This document shows positions 1 through 8,684 of a stretch of DNA of 64,000 bases, piece after piece. The DNA is taken from NCBI GenBank assembly GCA_021371965.1, contig JAJFVE010000148.1, positions 1-64,000 on the forward strand, written 5' to 3'. How positions within the stretch are numbered: position 1 is the first letter of the stretch; the number at the start of each line of letters is the position of its first letter. Below the pieces are notes generated by a model, which saw nothing but the letters and a program-made list of their open reading frames with translations, was not told where the DNA came from and did no database searches. Source of the stretch: Planctomycetaceae bacterium (GTDB lineage: Bacteria > Planctomycetota > Phycisphaerae > SM23-33). The translations under genes and the position numbers were made by a program.

Positions 1-1
1 C

Positions 2-877
2 AAGATCAAGGGCGACTTGCCCCTGGTGCTGCAGATGTACACCAACGGCTCCAGCGGCGAGATGGGCGAGGCCATCCTGCGAACCCGCAGCCGCAGCGAG
101 ATCATCACGCTCAACGCCTCCCTGGCGGAGATCAGCAAGACTCAGGAAAGCCTTAAGGCCCAGACGGATAACGGGCTGGCGGAGATGGCCAAGTTCGAGG
201 CCGGAAAACGCGAGGATTTTTCGAAGCTTGCCGTGCCGGAGGCGGTGCTCAAGGGCAACGACACCGTCGCAAAGCTCCAGGAACGCCTGACGGCGATCAC
301 GCTGGAATTGACGGCCCTGCGAACTCGATATACCGACACGTATCAGCAGGTGGCGGACCTCCGCCGCGAGTTGAGCTCGACGTACGGGGCGCTGCTCGAT
401 GAACTGCAACGCCACGCCGCCAGGCTCGAGCAGGAACGCCAGCGGCTTACCAGCCGGCGCGACTCGCTCGTCGGCGCGGAAGAAACGAACAAAAAGATGA
501 TGGACGACCTCGCGCTGAAGGTGGCCGAATATCAGCGCCTCCGCCTGGAACTCGATAGCGCCCAGGCGCAGTACGACAAAGAGGACGAGCAGCTTACCAA
601 GGCCGTCACGGCCGGAAAGCTGAGCAGGACCCCCATCCTGATCAGCACGGTGGACCCCCCGACGCGGCCGGACCCGAATCAGCCGTACCGCCCGATCGTG
701 TGGCTGAACCTGGCCATCGCGCTGCTGGCGGCAGTCACGCTGGCCTTGATCTACGCCTTCATGGCCGACCACTTCGACCACACCATCAAGAGCATCGACG
801 ACGCCGAGCGGTACCTGGGCGTGCCGGTGCTGGGATCGGTGCCCAAGTTGGGAAGGAATATCATCCGCGCCGCATAG
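2..877 (+). CDS. Wzz/GumC-type polysaccharide chain-length determinant (5' truncated)
   Basis: The reading frame is open from the left edge, so the N-terminus lies outside the window; 291 codons are visible. The visible part is a long alpha-helical, coiled-coil stretch rich in Glu, Gln, Leu and Arg (roughly residues 40-205). It is followed by a Pro-rich segment, one strong transmembrane helix near residues 235-255 and a short cytoplasmic tail with the motif YLGVPVLGSVP. This is the usual C-terminal half of polysaccharide co-polymerases (Wzz/GumC/EpsB), which sit in the inner membrane and set EPS chain length. Such proteins normally work with a CpsD-like kinase, and one follows after 7 bp. The family call is firm; the exact subfamily is not. 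Confidence 0.85.
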   Translation, partial: KIKGDLPLVLQMYTNGSSGEMGEAILRTRSRSEIITLNASLAEISKTQESLKAQTDNGLAEMAKFEAGKREDFSKLAVPEAVLKGNDTVAKLQERLTAITLELTALRTRYTDTYQQVADLRRELSSTYGALLDELQRHAARLEQERQRLTSRRDSLVGAEETNKKMMDDLALKVAEYQRLRLELDSAQAQYDKEDEQLTKAVTAGKLSRTPILISTVDPPTRPDPNQPYRPIVWLNLAIALLAAVTLALIYAFMADHFDHTIKSIDDAERYLGVPVLGSVPKLGRNIIRAA

Positions 878-884
878 GTGACCC

Positions 885-1580
885 ATGCCAGAGACCGAAG
901 CCAACAACATCCTGGAGCGTTCCGAACAGCCTTCCTCCGTCCGCGTGGCGCTCAAGGGCGACGCGCAGGAGATCTTCCACAGTCTGTGGGCCTCGCTGTT
1001 CTTCTCCGGCCGCAGCGTCGGCAAGAGCGTGATGGTCTGCTCGATTGGCCAGCAGGAGGGCGCCACGACGGTGGCCTCGGCGCTGGCGCTGGCCGGCAGC
1101 GTGCCCGCCGGCAACGAGCGCGTGGCGCTGGTGGACCTGAACTTCCGCTCGCCGGCCTTGCACGAGGTGATGGGCCTGGAGCAGAACCTGGGCGTCAGCG
1201 AGATGGTGCTCGACGGCGTGGCGCCGGAGATCGCCGCCCAGAGCGTCACGCCGGGACTGGATGTCTTCGCCGCCGGCGGGGGCTCGCAGCGGTTTCTCGA
1301 AATCCTCCGAAGCGACGCCCTGCGCGGCGTTCTGGCAAGCCTGGCCGCAAAGTACGACCGCGTGGTGGTGGACGTTCCGGCCGCCAACGCGTATCCCGAC
1401 GCCCAGATGGTCGCCGCCATCGTCAAGGATGTCGTCCTGGTCGTGCGCGCCGACCAGACCCCGCGAGAAGCGGTGGCCATGGCCAAGAAGCGCATCGAAG
1501 GCGCCGGCGGACGCGTGGCCGGGGTCATCCTCAATATGCGCATGTACCCGATTCCCAAATTCCTCTACAACCGTGTTTAA
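885..1580 (+). CDS. CpsD/CapB-like (BY-kinase/ParA fold) protein with degenerate P-loop
   Basis: A 231-residue protein of the MinD/ParA-like fold used by bacterial tyrosine kinases that partner Wzz proteins. The Walker A region (residues 53-62) reads SIGQQEGATT. The family consensus is SxxPGEGKST, so the catalytic lysine position carries Ala. The Walker A' strand (VALVDLNFRSP, Asp84) and Walker B strand (VVVDVP, Asp163) are present. There is no Tyr-rich C-terminal cluster; the protein ends at YNRV. The gene lies 7 bp after the chain-length gene, so a co-polymerase/ATPase pair is expected. The fold is confident. Kinase activity is doubtful because of the missing lysine, and a regulatory or scaffold role is possible. 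Confidence 0.8.
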   Translation: MPETEANNILERSEQPSSVRVALKGDAQEIFHSLWASLFFSGRSVGKSVMVCSIGQQEGATTVASALALAGSVPAGNERVALVDLNFRSPALHEVMGLEQNLGVSEMVLDGVAPEIAAQSVTPGLDVFAAGGGSQRFLEILRSDALRGVLASLAAKYDRVVVDVPAANAYPDAQMVAAIVKDVVLVVRADQTPREAVAMAKKRIEGAGGRVAGVILNMRMYPIPKFLYNRV

Positions 1581-1610
1581 GGCCGCCGACCGGAGCGGCG
1601 AGGTGTCGTG

Positions 1611-3137
1611 ATGCTCACGACCGGCCGGCCAAAAATCGATCTGTTCGGATGGGTGGTGGTAGCGGCCGTCACGCTTGGCGCCGCCGCCATGGCGCTGTTG
1701 CAGCCCAGCGCGACGCTGCTGGTGCTGGGCGGATCGGCGCTGGCGGCGCTGCTGCTGTTTGCGGCCCTGCGGTGGGAGATCACGGTCTGGGCCTGGTTGT
1801 GGGTGCTGGCCTACGGCGTGCTCGACAGCACGTTCTGGCGATCTGAAGTCCCAGGCTTCTTCAATCTCACGATCCCGCGGCTGTTGTTCGTGGCCGCGTC
1901 CCTGGCGTTTGTCCTGCACTTCATGTTTCGCCGCCGCCCGGTGTTCTTTGATCGCAAGGTGCTCTGGGCGATGCTGGGCATGCTGGTCTATTGCGCCATC
2001 AGCGCCTCGGCGCACGGTTGGACGGCCGACGCGGCGGTGATCCTGCAGCCGCCGTATTTCCGGTACATCGGCGGGCTGATGTTTCCGGCGGTGATGTTCT
2101 TCCTGATGTACAATTCCGCGCGCAGCGAGCGGCAGGTGTCGGTGGGTCTGGTGCTGATTGCGGCGTTCGGGTGGTACGCGCTGTACATCGGATATCTGCA
2201 GTACTTTGCCAACGCCGGGTACTGGGCGGGCGCTCGCGACTTCATCTTTCCGTCGTACATCAACAATCCCGAGGTGGAGGCGGGCATTCACTTTGCCCGT
2301 TCGCGCGGGCCGTTCTATTCGGCCATTCCGCAGGGCACGCTGATGGTGCTGCTGTTCTTCATCGACCTGTTCCTGATCCGCCGCGCGCGGGGTCTGACGC
2401 GCGGTCTGGCGTTTTTGCAGGCGGTGCTGACCCTGCCGGGCGTCTTCTTCACCGGACTGCGGGCGGCGTACTTGTGCTTCCTGGTCTGCGGGCTGATCTG
2501 GCTGATCTGGGGCGGTCGCCGCGGCGGCATGCTGAAACTGGCGTCGGGCCTGGTGGCGCTGCTGCTGCTGACGGGGCTGTTCTGGCAGAACCTCCAGCAG
2601 ACCGACCGCCTCAAGGGCGGCGTGGCGGAGGTCAGCCCGATCGAAGACCGCATCGCGCTGCTCAAGATCACCTGGCAGATCGCCCAGGAGCATCCGTTCA
2701 CCGGCGTGGGATACGGACGGTTCGCCGAGGCACGGCAGTCGCTCGAACAAGACCCGACGGCGCGGACTCTGCCGCCGGAAATGATGCAGCACAACGTGTT
2801 CCTGGCGATCCTGGCCGAGACCGGAATCCTCGGCTTGGCGCTGCTGGTGGCCATGCTGGTGCTGATGTTCCGCGAGTCGCTGCAGCTCTATCGCAAGCTG
2901 CCCGCTGACGCCCCCGGACTGCTCAGCCGTCCACTGGTGGTGCTGTTCTGGGTGGCGCTGGCCAACTACGTCACGATCTCCATGTTCAACGACACCACGA
3001 CGGATTTCTTCACCACCGGCCTGACATGGACGCTGGCGGGCCTGATCGCCGGATACAATCGTCTACTGGAGCCTCACCGGATCGACCTGCCCGTCTACGG
3101 TCCGGAGCATCCGGAGATGACCGTTGCCAGTTCTTGA
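1611..3137 (+). CDS. O-antigen ligase/polymerase-like (Wzy_C) membrane protein
   Basis: A protein of about 508 residues with roughly ten to twelve hydrophobic helices and a large loop before the last helices. The region around DRIALLKITWQIAQEHPF and TGVGYGRF matches the Wzy_C/WaaL signature, in which a long periplasmic loop carries the catalytic residues. It probably polymerises or ligates lipid-linked repeat units of the polysaccharide. ATG at 1611 is preferred over GTG at 1608 because GAGG at 1600-1603 is better spaced for it. The 3' end overlaps the flippase gene by 14 bp, which suggests translational coupling. Polymerase and ligase cannot be told apart from sequence. Confidence 0.8.
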   Translation: MLTTGRPKIDLFGWVVVAAVTLGAAAMALLQPSATLLVLGGSALAALLLFAALRWEITVWAWLWVLAYGVLDSTFWRSEVPGFFNLTIPRLLFVAASLAFVLHFMFRRRPVFFDRKVLWAMLGMLVYCAISASAHGWTADAAVILQPPYFRYIGGLMFPAVMFFLMYNSARSERQVSVGLVLIAAFGWYALYIGYLQYFANAGYWAGARDFIFPSYINNPEVEAGIHFARSRGPFYSAIPQGTLMVLLFFIDLFLIRRARGLTRGLAFLQAVLTLPGVFFTGLRAAYLCFLVCGLIWLIWGGRRGGMLKLASGLVALLLLTGLFWQNLQQTDRLKGGVAEVSPIEDRIALLKITWQIAQEHPFTGVGYGRFAEARQSLEQDPTARTLPPEMMQHNVFLAILAETGILGLALLVAMLVLMFRESLQLYRKLPADAPGLLSRPLVVLFWVALANYVTISMFNDTTTDFFTTGLTWTLAGLIAGYNRLLEPHRIDLPVYGPEHPEMTVASS

Positions 3138-4755
3138 GCGACTGCTGAGGGTGGGGCGAATAGCCGATTCCCTCGGCGTCTATCTCCCGTCGATGCTCTT
3201 GCAGCGGGGGATGGGGCTGCTGCGGAACCTGCTGTTCATGCACCTGATCCCTCCGGTCCAGTTCAACTTGTGGTTTGCCGGCAGCATGATCTTCGACTTG
3301 GGCAGCCAGGTTATCGCCCTGGGCGCCAATCATGGCCTGACGCGATACGTCAGCCTGCACGAGGCGCAGGGGCAGTTGCACGCCTTCTATCGCCGCATGC
3401 GGCTGACGGTGCTCATCTCCTGCCTTCTGGCCGCGGCCACGGCGATGGGGATGCTCGACCTCATCACGCAATTCACGCTGCTGCCCAAAGGCGCCGCAGC
3501 GAGCGACTACCCCTACGAGCGATGGGTCTGCCTGGCCGCGCTGGTCAACGCGCTGCTGCTGGCGCTGTACCTGAACATGCTGGGCTTCATGTACGGCCTG
3601 CGGACGTACCGGCTGATCGCCGCGGCCGAAACGTTCTGCGGCGTGCTCTTTCTGCTGCTGGGCGTGGCGGCGCTGGTGGTGCATCCCAGCGGATTGGCGA
3701 TCCTGGCCGCTCACGCGATCTCGGTCGCGGCCGCGGTCGTCGCAGGGACGATGTTGCTGAACGCGGCGGTGCGGCGTCTGGGACCGTCGGCTTCGCAGGC
3801 GGCGTTGCAGGCTCGGCGGCAGGGGGAAGTGGTGCTCGATCCGGTCAGCGTCGAGGACGAGCCGGAGGTGGCGGTAGCGCCGGCGTCCAGCGGGCATGAA
3901 CGGACGGTCCGCCGCGACGGGACGCTCTGGCAGCTTTACCGCTTCGGCCTGATCATCCTGGCCGGCAATCTGCTCTGGCGGGTGCTGACGTACGTGAGCT
4001 ACCAGATCACCGACAGGCATTACAGCGCCGACGTCAGCGCGATCTTCGGCGGGCTGCTGCGGTTTACGCAGTCGATCGAGTTCCTCGCCACGGCCGTCTT
4101 CATGGTTGTCTTCACGCACGTCGTGAGACGCTGGCAGGAAGACCGCCGCGACGTGGCGATGTCGATCCTGCAGGTGTCGTACAAGATGGTCGGCCTGGCC
4201 GTGGGCACCGTGGCGATCATCGCCTACGTCAGCGCGCCGTTCTGGGTGCGCATCCTGCCCCCCGCGTATCAACGCGACAGCACGGTGCTGGTGGGGGGGC
4301 AGTTGCTGTTCTACTTCTCGGCCGCCAACCTCTCGCTGCTGAACATGATCTCGCGCCTCCACGAAAGGCCGCTGGTGCCGATGCTGATGGCCGGTGTCGC
4401 CGGGGCCATCAACCTTCTGCTGGGGCAGTACTGGGTTATCGCGGCCGCCGACCCCACGCAGGGCGCCCTGCGCGCCGCGTGGGCGATGGGGGTCGCCATG
4501 TTCGGCGGGGGCATGCTGGTAGCCCTGCCGTATCTACTGGTGAGCCGCTGCCGGCTGGAACTTTCGACGTACATCATCCTCCTGAGCCCTGCGGTTCTGC
4601 TGCTGGGGCCGCTGACGGCCGGGCCGGTCTGGATCGCCCTGCTGCTGGTGGTGATCTTCACCGGCTGGGTGCTCGACGATCGGCAGAAGCGCCTGATCCT
4701 GCAATATCTTCGCGAGGCGGTCCGGAGTCTGCGCAGGAGGCCCGCATGGCGATGA
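3124..4755 (+). CDS. Wzx-like polysaccharide flippase (MVF/MATE superfamily)
   Basis: A 543-residue polytopic membrane protein with about twelve to fourteen helices in two halves. The halves are separated by a polar, acidic linker near residues 226-262 (Glu, Asp and Arg rich), which is longer than in typical Wzx proteins. The early Arg-Asn pair (GLLRNLLF) and the two-bundle layout fit the oligosaccharide flippase group. It would move undecaprenyl-linked repeat units across the inner membrane. The start is TTG at 3124 inside the previous gene; ATG at 3193 is an alternative but would cut the first helix. The stop overlaps the next gene. Confidence 0.78.
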   Translation: MPVLERLLRVGRIADSLGVYLPSMLLQRGMGLLRNLLFMHLIPPVQFNLWFAGSMIFDLGSQVIALGANHGLTRYVSLHEAQGQLHAFYRRMRLTVLISCLLAAATAMGMLDLITQFTLLPKGAAASDYPYERWVCLAALVNALLLALYLNMLGFMYGLRTYRLIAAAETFCGVLFLLLGVAALVVHPSGLAILAAHAISVAAAVVAGTMLLNAAVRRLGPSASQAALQARRQGEVVLDPVSVEDEPEVAVAPASSGHERTVRRDGTLWQLYRFGLIILAGNLLWRVLTYVSYQITDRHYSADVSAIFGGLLRFTQSIEFLATAVFMVVFTHVVRRWQEDRRDVAMSILQVSYKMVGLAVGTVAIIAYVSAPFWVRILPPAYQRDSTVLVGGQLLFYFSAANLSLLNMISRLHERPLVPMLMAGVAGAINLLLGQYWVIAAADPTQGALRAAWAMGVAMFGGGMLVALPYLLVSRCRLELSTYIILLSPAVLLLGPLTAGPVWIALLLVVIFTGWVLDDRQKRLILQYLREAVRSLRRRPAWR

Positions 4756-5687
4756 GCGTTTCCGTCGTGCTGCCGACGCGCGACCGCCCCGCGGCGCTGG
4801 GACGGGCGGTGCAGTCGATCCTCGACCAGGCGCTTGCCCCGCTGGAGCTGATCGTGATCGACAACGGCACCCAGCCCCCGCCGGCGGAACTGGCCGCCCT
4901 GGCCGGCCGGGTGGGCGTTGAGTTCCGTTGCCTGCGTCATGACGAGCCCTCGACGACCGCGACGCGAAACGCCGGCCTGGCGCAGGCCCGCGGCGACATC
5001 GTGCTGCTTTTCGACGACGACCAGATCCTGCCGCCGGACTTCCTGCAGCGCCTCGTGGGCCTGTACGAGCAGGACGCCGCCGGGGTCGTCGACGGCATCG
5101 GCGGCCTCTGTCGCCAGGGTGGTCCTGCGGGTCTGGGGGCGCGCCTCTGGAGCGCCGCATCGCGCCTGGCGGGCGAGTGCCGATGGCAGCCGCGCGTGCA
5201 GGCGGCACGCTACATACCCCTGCCCTCGCCACTGCGAAGGCAATTGACCCTGCCGCGATGGATCAGTGGCGGCGCCATCAGCCTGCGACGCGAGGTGGCG
5301 GCCGTCGAACGCTTTGACGAGACCATGACCGGATACGCGTATTCCGAAGACCGCGAGTTCTGCTTTCGCGTCGGGCGCCGGCGCCGGTTGTTCCTGGCGG
5401 CCGGGCTCGAGATCATTCACGACAACGCCGCCTCGCTGCCCGCTGAAAGCGCCGCGTGCGGGCGGCGGTACGTCCGCAATTCGCTGCACGTGGCGGCCAA
5501 GGCAATGGACCGCGGGGCCGGCACGTGGCTGCTGGTGATGTACGACTTCCTGGGCACGATGCTGCTGCACGCACTCTGGGGCGCCGCCCGCGGGCAGCGA
5601 TGGCACCTGGGCTTTGCTCGCGGAATGGCCGGCGAGATGCTCGACCGGGCGGCCTGGGCTGTCCGCGACATGTGGGGGCGGCCATGA
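4746..5687 (+). CDS. Family 2 glycosyltransferase
   Basis: A 313-residue GT-A fold enzyme. It opens with the nucleotide-sugar binding strand VSVVLPTRDRP and has the metal-binding acidic motif LLFDDDQILP around residues 90-99. Conserved RxxGLxxAxGD-like residues (TRNAGLAQARGD) precede it, and an acceptor region contains SEDREFCFR, which resembles the catalytic ED motif. The start at 4746 has AGGAGG at 4735-4740 five bases upstream; ATG at 4752 is a second candidate. It overlaps the flippase end by 10 bp and the next gene by ATGA. It probably adds one sugar of the EPS repeat unit; donor and acceptor are unknown. Confidence 0.85.
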   Translation: MAMSVSVVLPTRDRPAALGRAVQSILDQALAPLELIVIDNGTQPPPAELAALAGRVGVEFRCLRHDEPSTTATRNAGLAQARGDIVLLFDDDQILPPDFLQRLVGLYEQDAAGVVDGIGGLCRQGGPAGLGARLWSAASRLAGECRWQPRVQAARYIPLPSPLRRQLTLPRWISGGAISLRREVAAVERFDETMTGYAYSEDREFCFRVGRRRRLFLAAGLEIIHDNAASLPAESAACGRRYVRNSLHVAAKAMDRGAGTWLLVMYDFLGTMLLHALWGAARGQRWHLGFARGMAGEMLDRAAWAVRDMWGRP

Positions 5688-6790
5688 ACACGATTCTGCA
5701 CTGCATCCCGTCCATGGGCGGCGGCGGGGCCGAGCGGCAACTGACGTACCTGGCCGGCGGGCTCAAGGACCTCGGCTGGCAGGTCCACGTCGCCCTGCGT
5801 GAGAATGGCGGAGTCAATCTGCCGCGCCTCGAGGCCGCCGGCGCGACGGTGCACGTGCTGGGCACGTGGCACAACTACGATCCGCGAAACGCTTCCCGCA
5901 TCGCCGCGGTCGTCAAGAGCAGCGGTGCACAGCTCGTGCAGACGTGGCTGACGGCGATGGACCTCTGCGGCTCCGCCGGCGCGCGAAAAGCAGGCGTCCC
6001 ATGGATCCTCAGCGAGCGCGGCGATGGGCGGACGTACCCCGAGCGGCTCTGGGCCCTGAAGAACGCCCTGCGCCACCGCGCCGCGCCGTACGCGGCGGCC
6101 ATCGTCTGCAATTCCGCGGCCGCCAACATCTATTGGCGCGTGCAGGCCCCGCGGTGTCTGCACTACGCCGTCCCCAACATCGTGCCCGTTGAGCAGATCG
6201 AAGCCGCCCCGGCCGTCTCGCGCGAGCACCTGGGCGCCTCGGCGGCGGACAAGCTGCTGGTCTACGCCGGCCGCCTCGAACGTGGCAAGAATCTTCCGCT
6301 GCTGCTGGAGGCTCTGTCTGTGCTTCGCCGGCGCATGGCGGTCAAGCTGCTGGTGTGCGGTGCCGGCTCGCAGTCGCGGGCGCTGGCCGCCTCTGCCCGC
6401 CGGCTGGGGCTGGGCGAGGCCGTGCTCTTTGCCGGATACGTGGATAATCTCTGGTCGTGCCTCAAGGCCGCCGACGCGATGATCTCGCTGAGCACGGTAG
6501 AGGGCCGGCCCAACGCGGTGTTGGAGGCCATGGCGTGCGGCTGCCCGCTGGTCCTGTCGGATATCGATGCCCACCGCGAGGTCGCCAACGGCGCTCAGGC
6601 GGCGTTCGTGCAGCAGAGCTCCGCGCCGCACGTGGCGGCGGTGCTGGAAGAGGTGCTGTGCAAGGGTCCCGGCGATCGCGCCGCCCTGCAGCGCGCCGCC
6701 GAAGCCTGCCGCGCCTGGTCGCCCGCGGGCATTGCCACACGATACGACCGCATCTACCGCGATGTGCTTGCCGGCAGGGGAGGGCGCTGA
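5684..6790 (+). CDS. GT4-family glycosyltransferase
   Basis: A 368-residue GT-B enzyme. The N-terminal domain has the glycine-rich loop SMGGGGAERQLTYLAGGL typical of GT4. The C-terminal domain has KLLVYAGRLERGKNL and the nucleotide-sugar binding segment STVEGRPNAVLEAMACG, with the EGxxN...E pattern near residues 272-285. ATG at 5684 overlaps the preceding stop codon (ATGA), indicating translational coupling. The gene sits between the GT2 and the asparagine synthase homologue and belongs to the same EPS operon. The sugar transferred cannot be read from sequence. Confidence 0.86.
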   Translation: MNTILHCIPSMGGGGAERQLTYLAGGLKDLGWQVHVALRENGGVNLPRLEAAGATVHVLGTWHNYDPRNASRIAAVVKSSGAQLVQTWLTAMDLCGSAGARKAGVPWILSERGDGRTYPERLWALKNALRHRAAPYAAAIVCNSAAANIYWRVQAPRCLHYAVPNIVPVEQIEAAPAVSREHLGASAADKLLVYAGRLERGKNLPLLLEALSVLRRRMAVKLLVCGAGSQSRALAASARRLGLGEAVLFAGYVDNLWSCLKAADAMISLSTVEGRPNAVLEAMACGCPLVLSDIDAHREVANGAQAAFVQQSSAPHVAAVLEEVLCKGPGDRAALQRAAEACRAWSPAGIATRYDRIYRDVLAGRGGR

Positions 6791-6791
6791 C

Positions 6792-8684
6792 ATGTGCGGG
6801 ATCGTCGGCACAGCGTCGCGACGCCAGGCCGTCAGTTCGCAGGAGCTGATCGCAATGCGCGACACGATGACCCACCGCGGGCCCGACGACGCGGGCGTGT
6901 GGCCGGCCGAGCCCGGCCCGGTCATGCTCGCCCACCGCCGCCTGGCGGTGATCGACCTGACGCCGCTGGGCCACCAGCCCATGACCGACGCGGCGGGCGA
7001 GTTGGTGCTGGTCTTCAACGGCGAGATCTACAACTTTCAGGCCCTGCGAAGCCAACTGATCAGCATGGGCCACAGCTTCCGCTCCGGCAGCGACAGCGAA
7101 GTGATCATCGAGGCCTACCGCGCCTGGGGCACGTCGTGCCTGGAGCGGCTGGATGGGATGTTCGCTTTCTGCCTCTACGACCGCCCGCGCGGGCGGCTGC
7201 TGCTGGCGCGCGACCGCGCCGGCGAGAAGCCGCTGTTCTACTGCCATGCCGACGGCGTGCTGTGGTTCGCATCCGAGCTCAAGGCCCTGATGGCCCATCC
7301 GGACTTTCCGCGGCGGCTGGACGTGGAGGCCCTGAATTATTACCTGGCGTACGGGCACATTCCCGGCTCGCTGTGCATCCTGCAGGGCGTCAACAAACTG
7401 CCGGCGGGCTGCGCGATGATGTATGACGTGCAGGATGACCGGCTGGAGATATGGCGATACTGGCAATTGCCCTCCGGCGACGCCCCTGCCGATGCGGACA
7501 CCGAATCGCTGGTCGAGGAACTCCACGAACTGCTCCGCCGCTCGGTGCGCTCGCGGCTGGTGGCCGACGTGCCCGTCGGCGTGCTGCTCTCGGGCGGGAT
7601 CGATTCGAGCCTGGTCACCGCGGCCGCCGCTGAAGTGACCGGTCCGGGCCTGCGGACGTTCACCGTCACCTTCCCCGGCCACGAGGCGCACGACGAAGGC
7701 CCGTACGCCCGCCTGGTGGCCAACCACTTCGGCACGCATCACACGGAACTGGCGGCCGCCGAGGCGTCGGCCGATCTGCTGGGGCGGATGGCCGAGCAGT
7801 TCGACGAGCCGATGGGCGACGCGTCGATGATCCCGACGTACCTGGTCTCATGCGAGATCCGACGCCACGCCACCGTGGCATTGGGCGGCGACGGGGGCGA
7901 CGAACTCTTCGGCGGGTATCAGGCCCACCGCGCCGCGCTGCGCCTCGATCGCCTGCGGGCACTGCTTCCGGGGCCGCTACGGCGGGCAATGGGGGCTATG
8001 GCCGTGCGGTGCATCCCCGCAGGTCGCCTGCGGCGAAACGGCCTGCTCGCCCTGGCGGCCGAAGCGGCCGAAGGCATGGCCCAACTGCCGGTGTATTGGG
8101 ACGTGCACTATCGCCGCCGCCTTCTGGGCGGGCCCGCGATGGCAAGGACGAACTGGACTGCTCCCGAAACATACCGCGCGGGTCTGGGGGCGGGCTTTAG
8201 CTCGCCGCTGCAGAAAGTCACCGCCGGCGACTTCCTGAGCTATTTGCCCGATGACATCCTCGTGAAGGTCGACCGCGCGAGCATGTTGACCTCGCTGGAG
8301 GTGCGTTGCCCGCTGCTGTCGCCGGAGCTGATCGAGTTCGCCTTCGCCCGCGTCCCGGACGCCCTGCGGGCCACGACGCGGCAGGGCAAGATCCTGCCGC
8401 GCCTGTTGGCGCGGCGCCTGCTGCCGCGAGGGCTGGACCTTGACCGCAAGCAGGGATTCACACCGCCGGTGTCGCAGTGGTTCGCCGGCTCGTGGCGCCA
8501 GGCGATGGAAGAACCGCTCCGCAGCGCCGACGCTTCGCTCTTCGATCTCGCCTTTATCGGCCGCATGATCGACCAGCAGCACCGCGGTTACGACCACACG
8601 TGGCGGCTGTTCGCGCTGACGATGTTCGAGTTGTGGCGCCGGCGATGGAAGGTGGCCGTGCTGTCGGCCGAGGCGGCACGCTGA
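6792..8684 (+). CDS. asnB: Asparagine synthase (glutamine-hydrolysing) family amidotransferase
   Basis: A 630-residue two-domain protein. It starts MCGIVG, so Cys2 is the class II glutaminase nucleophile once Met is removed. The C-terminal synthetase domain has the PP-loop LLSGGIDSSLV (around residue 263) for AMP binding and GGDGGDELFGGY further on. ATG at 6792 is fixed by the Cys2 rule and by an upstream GGAGGG. Full-length AsnB enzymes are 550-650 residues. Homologues occur in PEP-CTERM/exosortase-linked EPS clusters, where they are thought to amidate a sugar or amino acid on the glycan, not to make free asparagine. The location here, between glycosyltransferases, favours that reading, which is inference. 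Confidence 0.85.
   Translation: MCGIVGTASRRQAVSSQELIAMRDTMTHRGPDDAGVWPAEPGPVMLAHRRLAVIDLTPLGHQPMTDAAGELVLVFNGEIYNFQALRSQLISMGHSFRSGSDSEVIIEAYRAWGTSCLERLDGMFAFCLYDRPRGRLLLARDRAGEKPLFYCHADGVLWFASELKALMAHPDFPRRLDVEALNYYLAYGHIPGSLCILQGVNKLPAGCAMMYDVQDDRLEIWRYWQLPSGDAPADADTESLVEELHELLRRSVRSRLVADVPVGVLLSGGIDSSLVTAAAAEVTGPGLRTFTVTFPGHEAHDEGPYARLVANHFGTHHTELAAAEASADLLGRMAEQFDEPMGDASMIPTYLVSCEIRRHATVALGGDGGDELFGGYQAHRAALRLDRLRALLPGPLRRAMGAMAVRCIPAGRLRRNGLLALAAEAAEGMAQLPVYWDVHYRRRLLGGPAMARTNWTAPETYRAGLGAGFSSPLQKVTAGDFLSYLPDDILVKVDRASMLTSLEVRCPLLSPELIEFAFARVPDALRATTRQGKILPRLLARRLLPRGLDLDRKQGFTPPVSQWFAGSWRQAMEEPLRSADASLFDLAFIGRMIDQQHRGYDHTWRLFALTMFELWRRRWKVAVLSAEAAR

Noticed and set aside
861..2792. 643-codon minus-strand open frame over the kinase-like and Wzy-like genes
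   Set aside because: Antisense to two recognisable proteins, and no family features.
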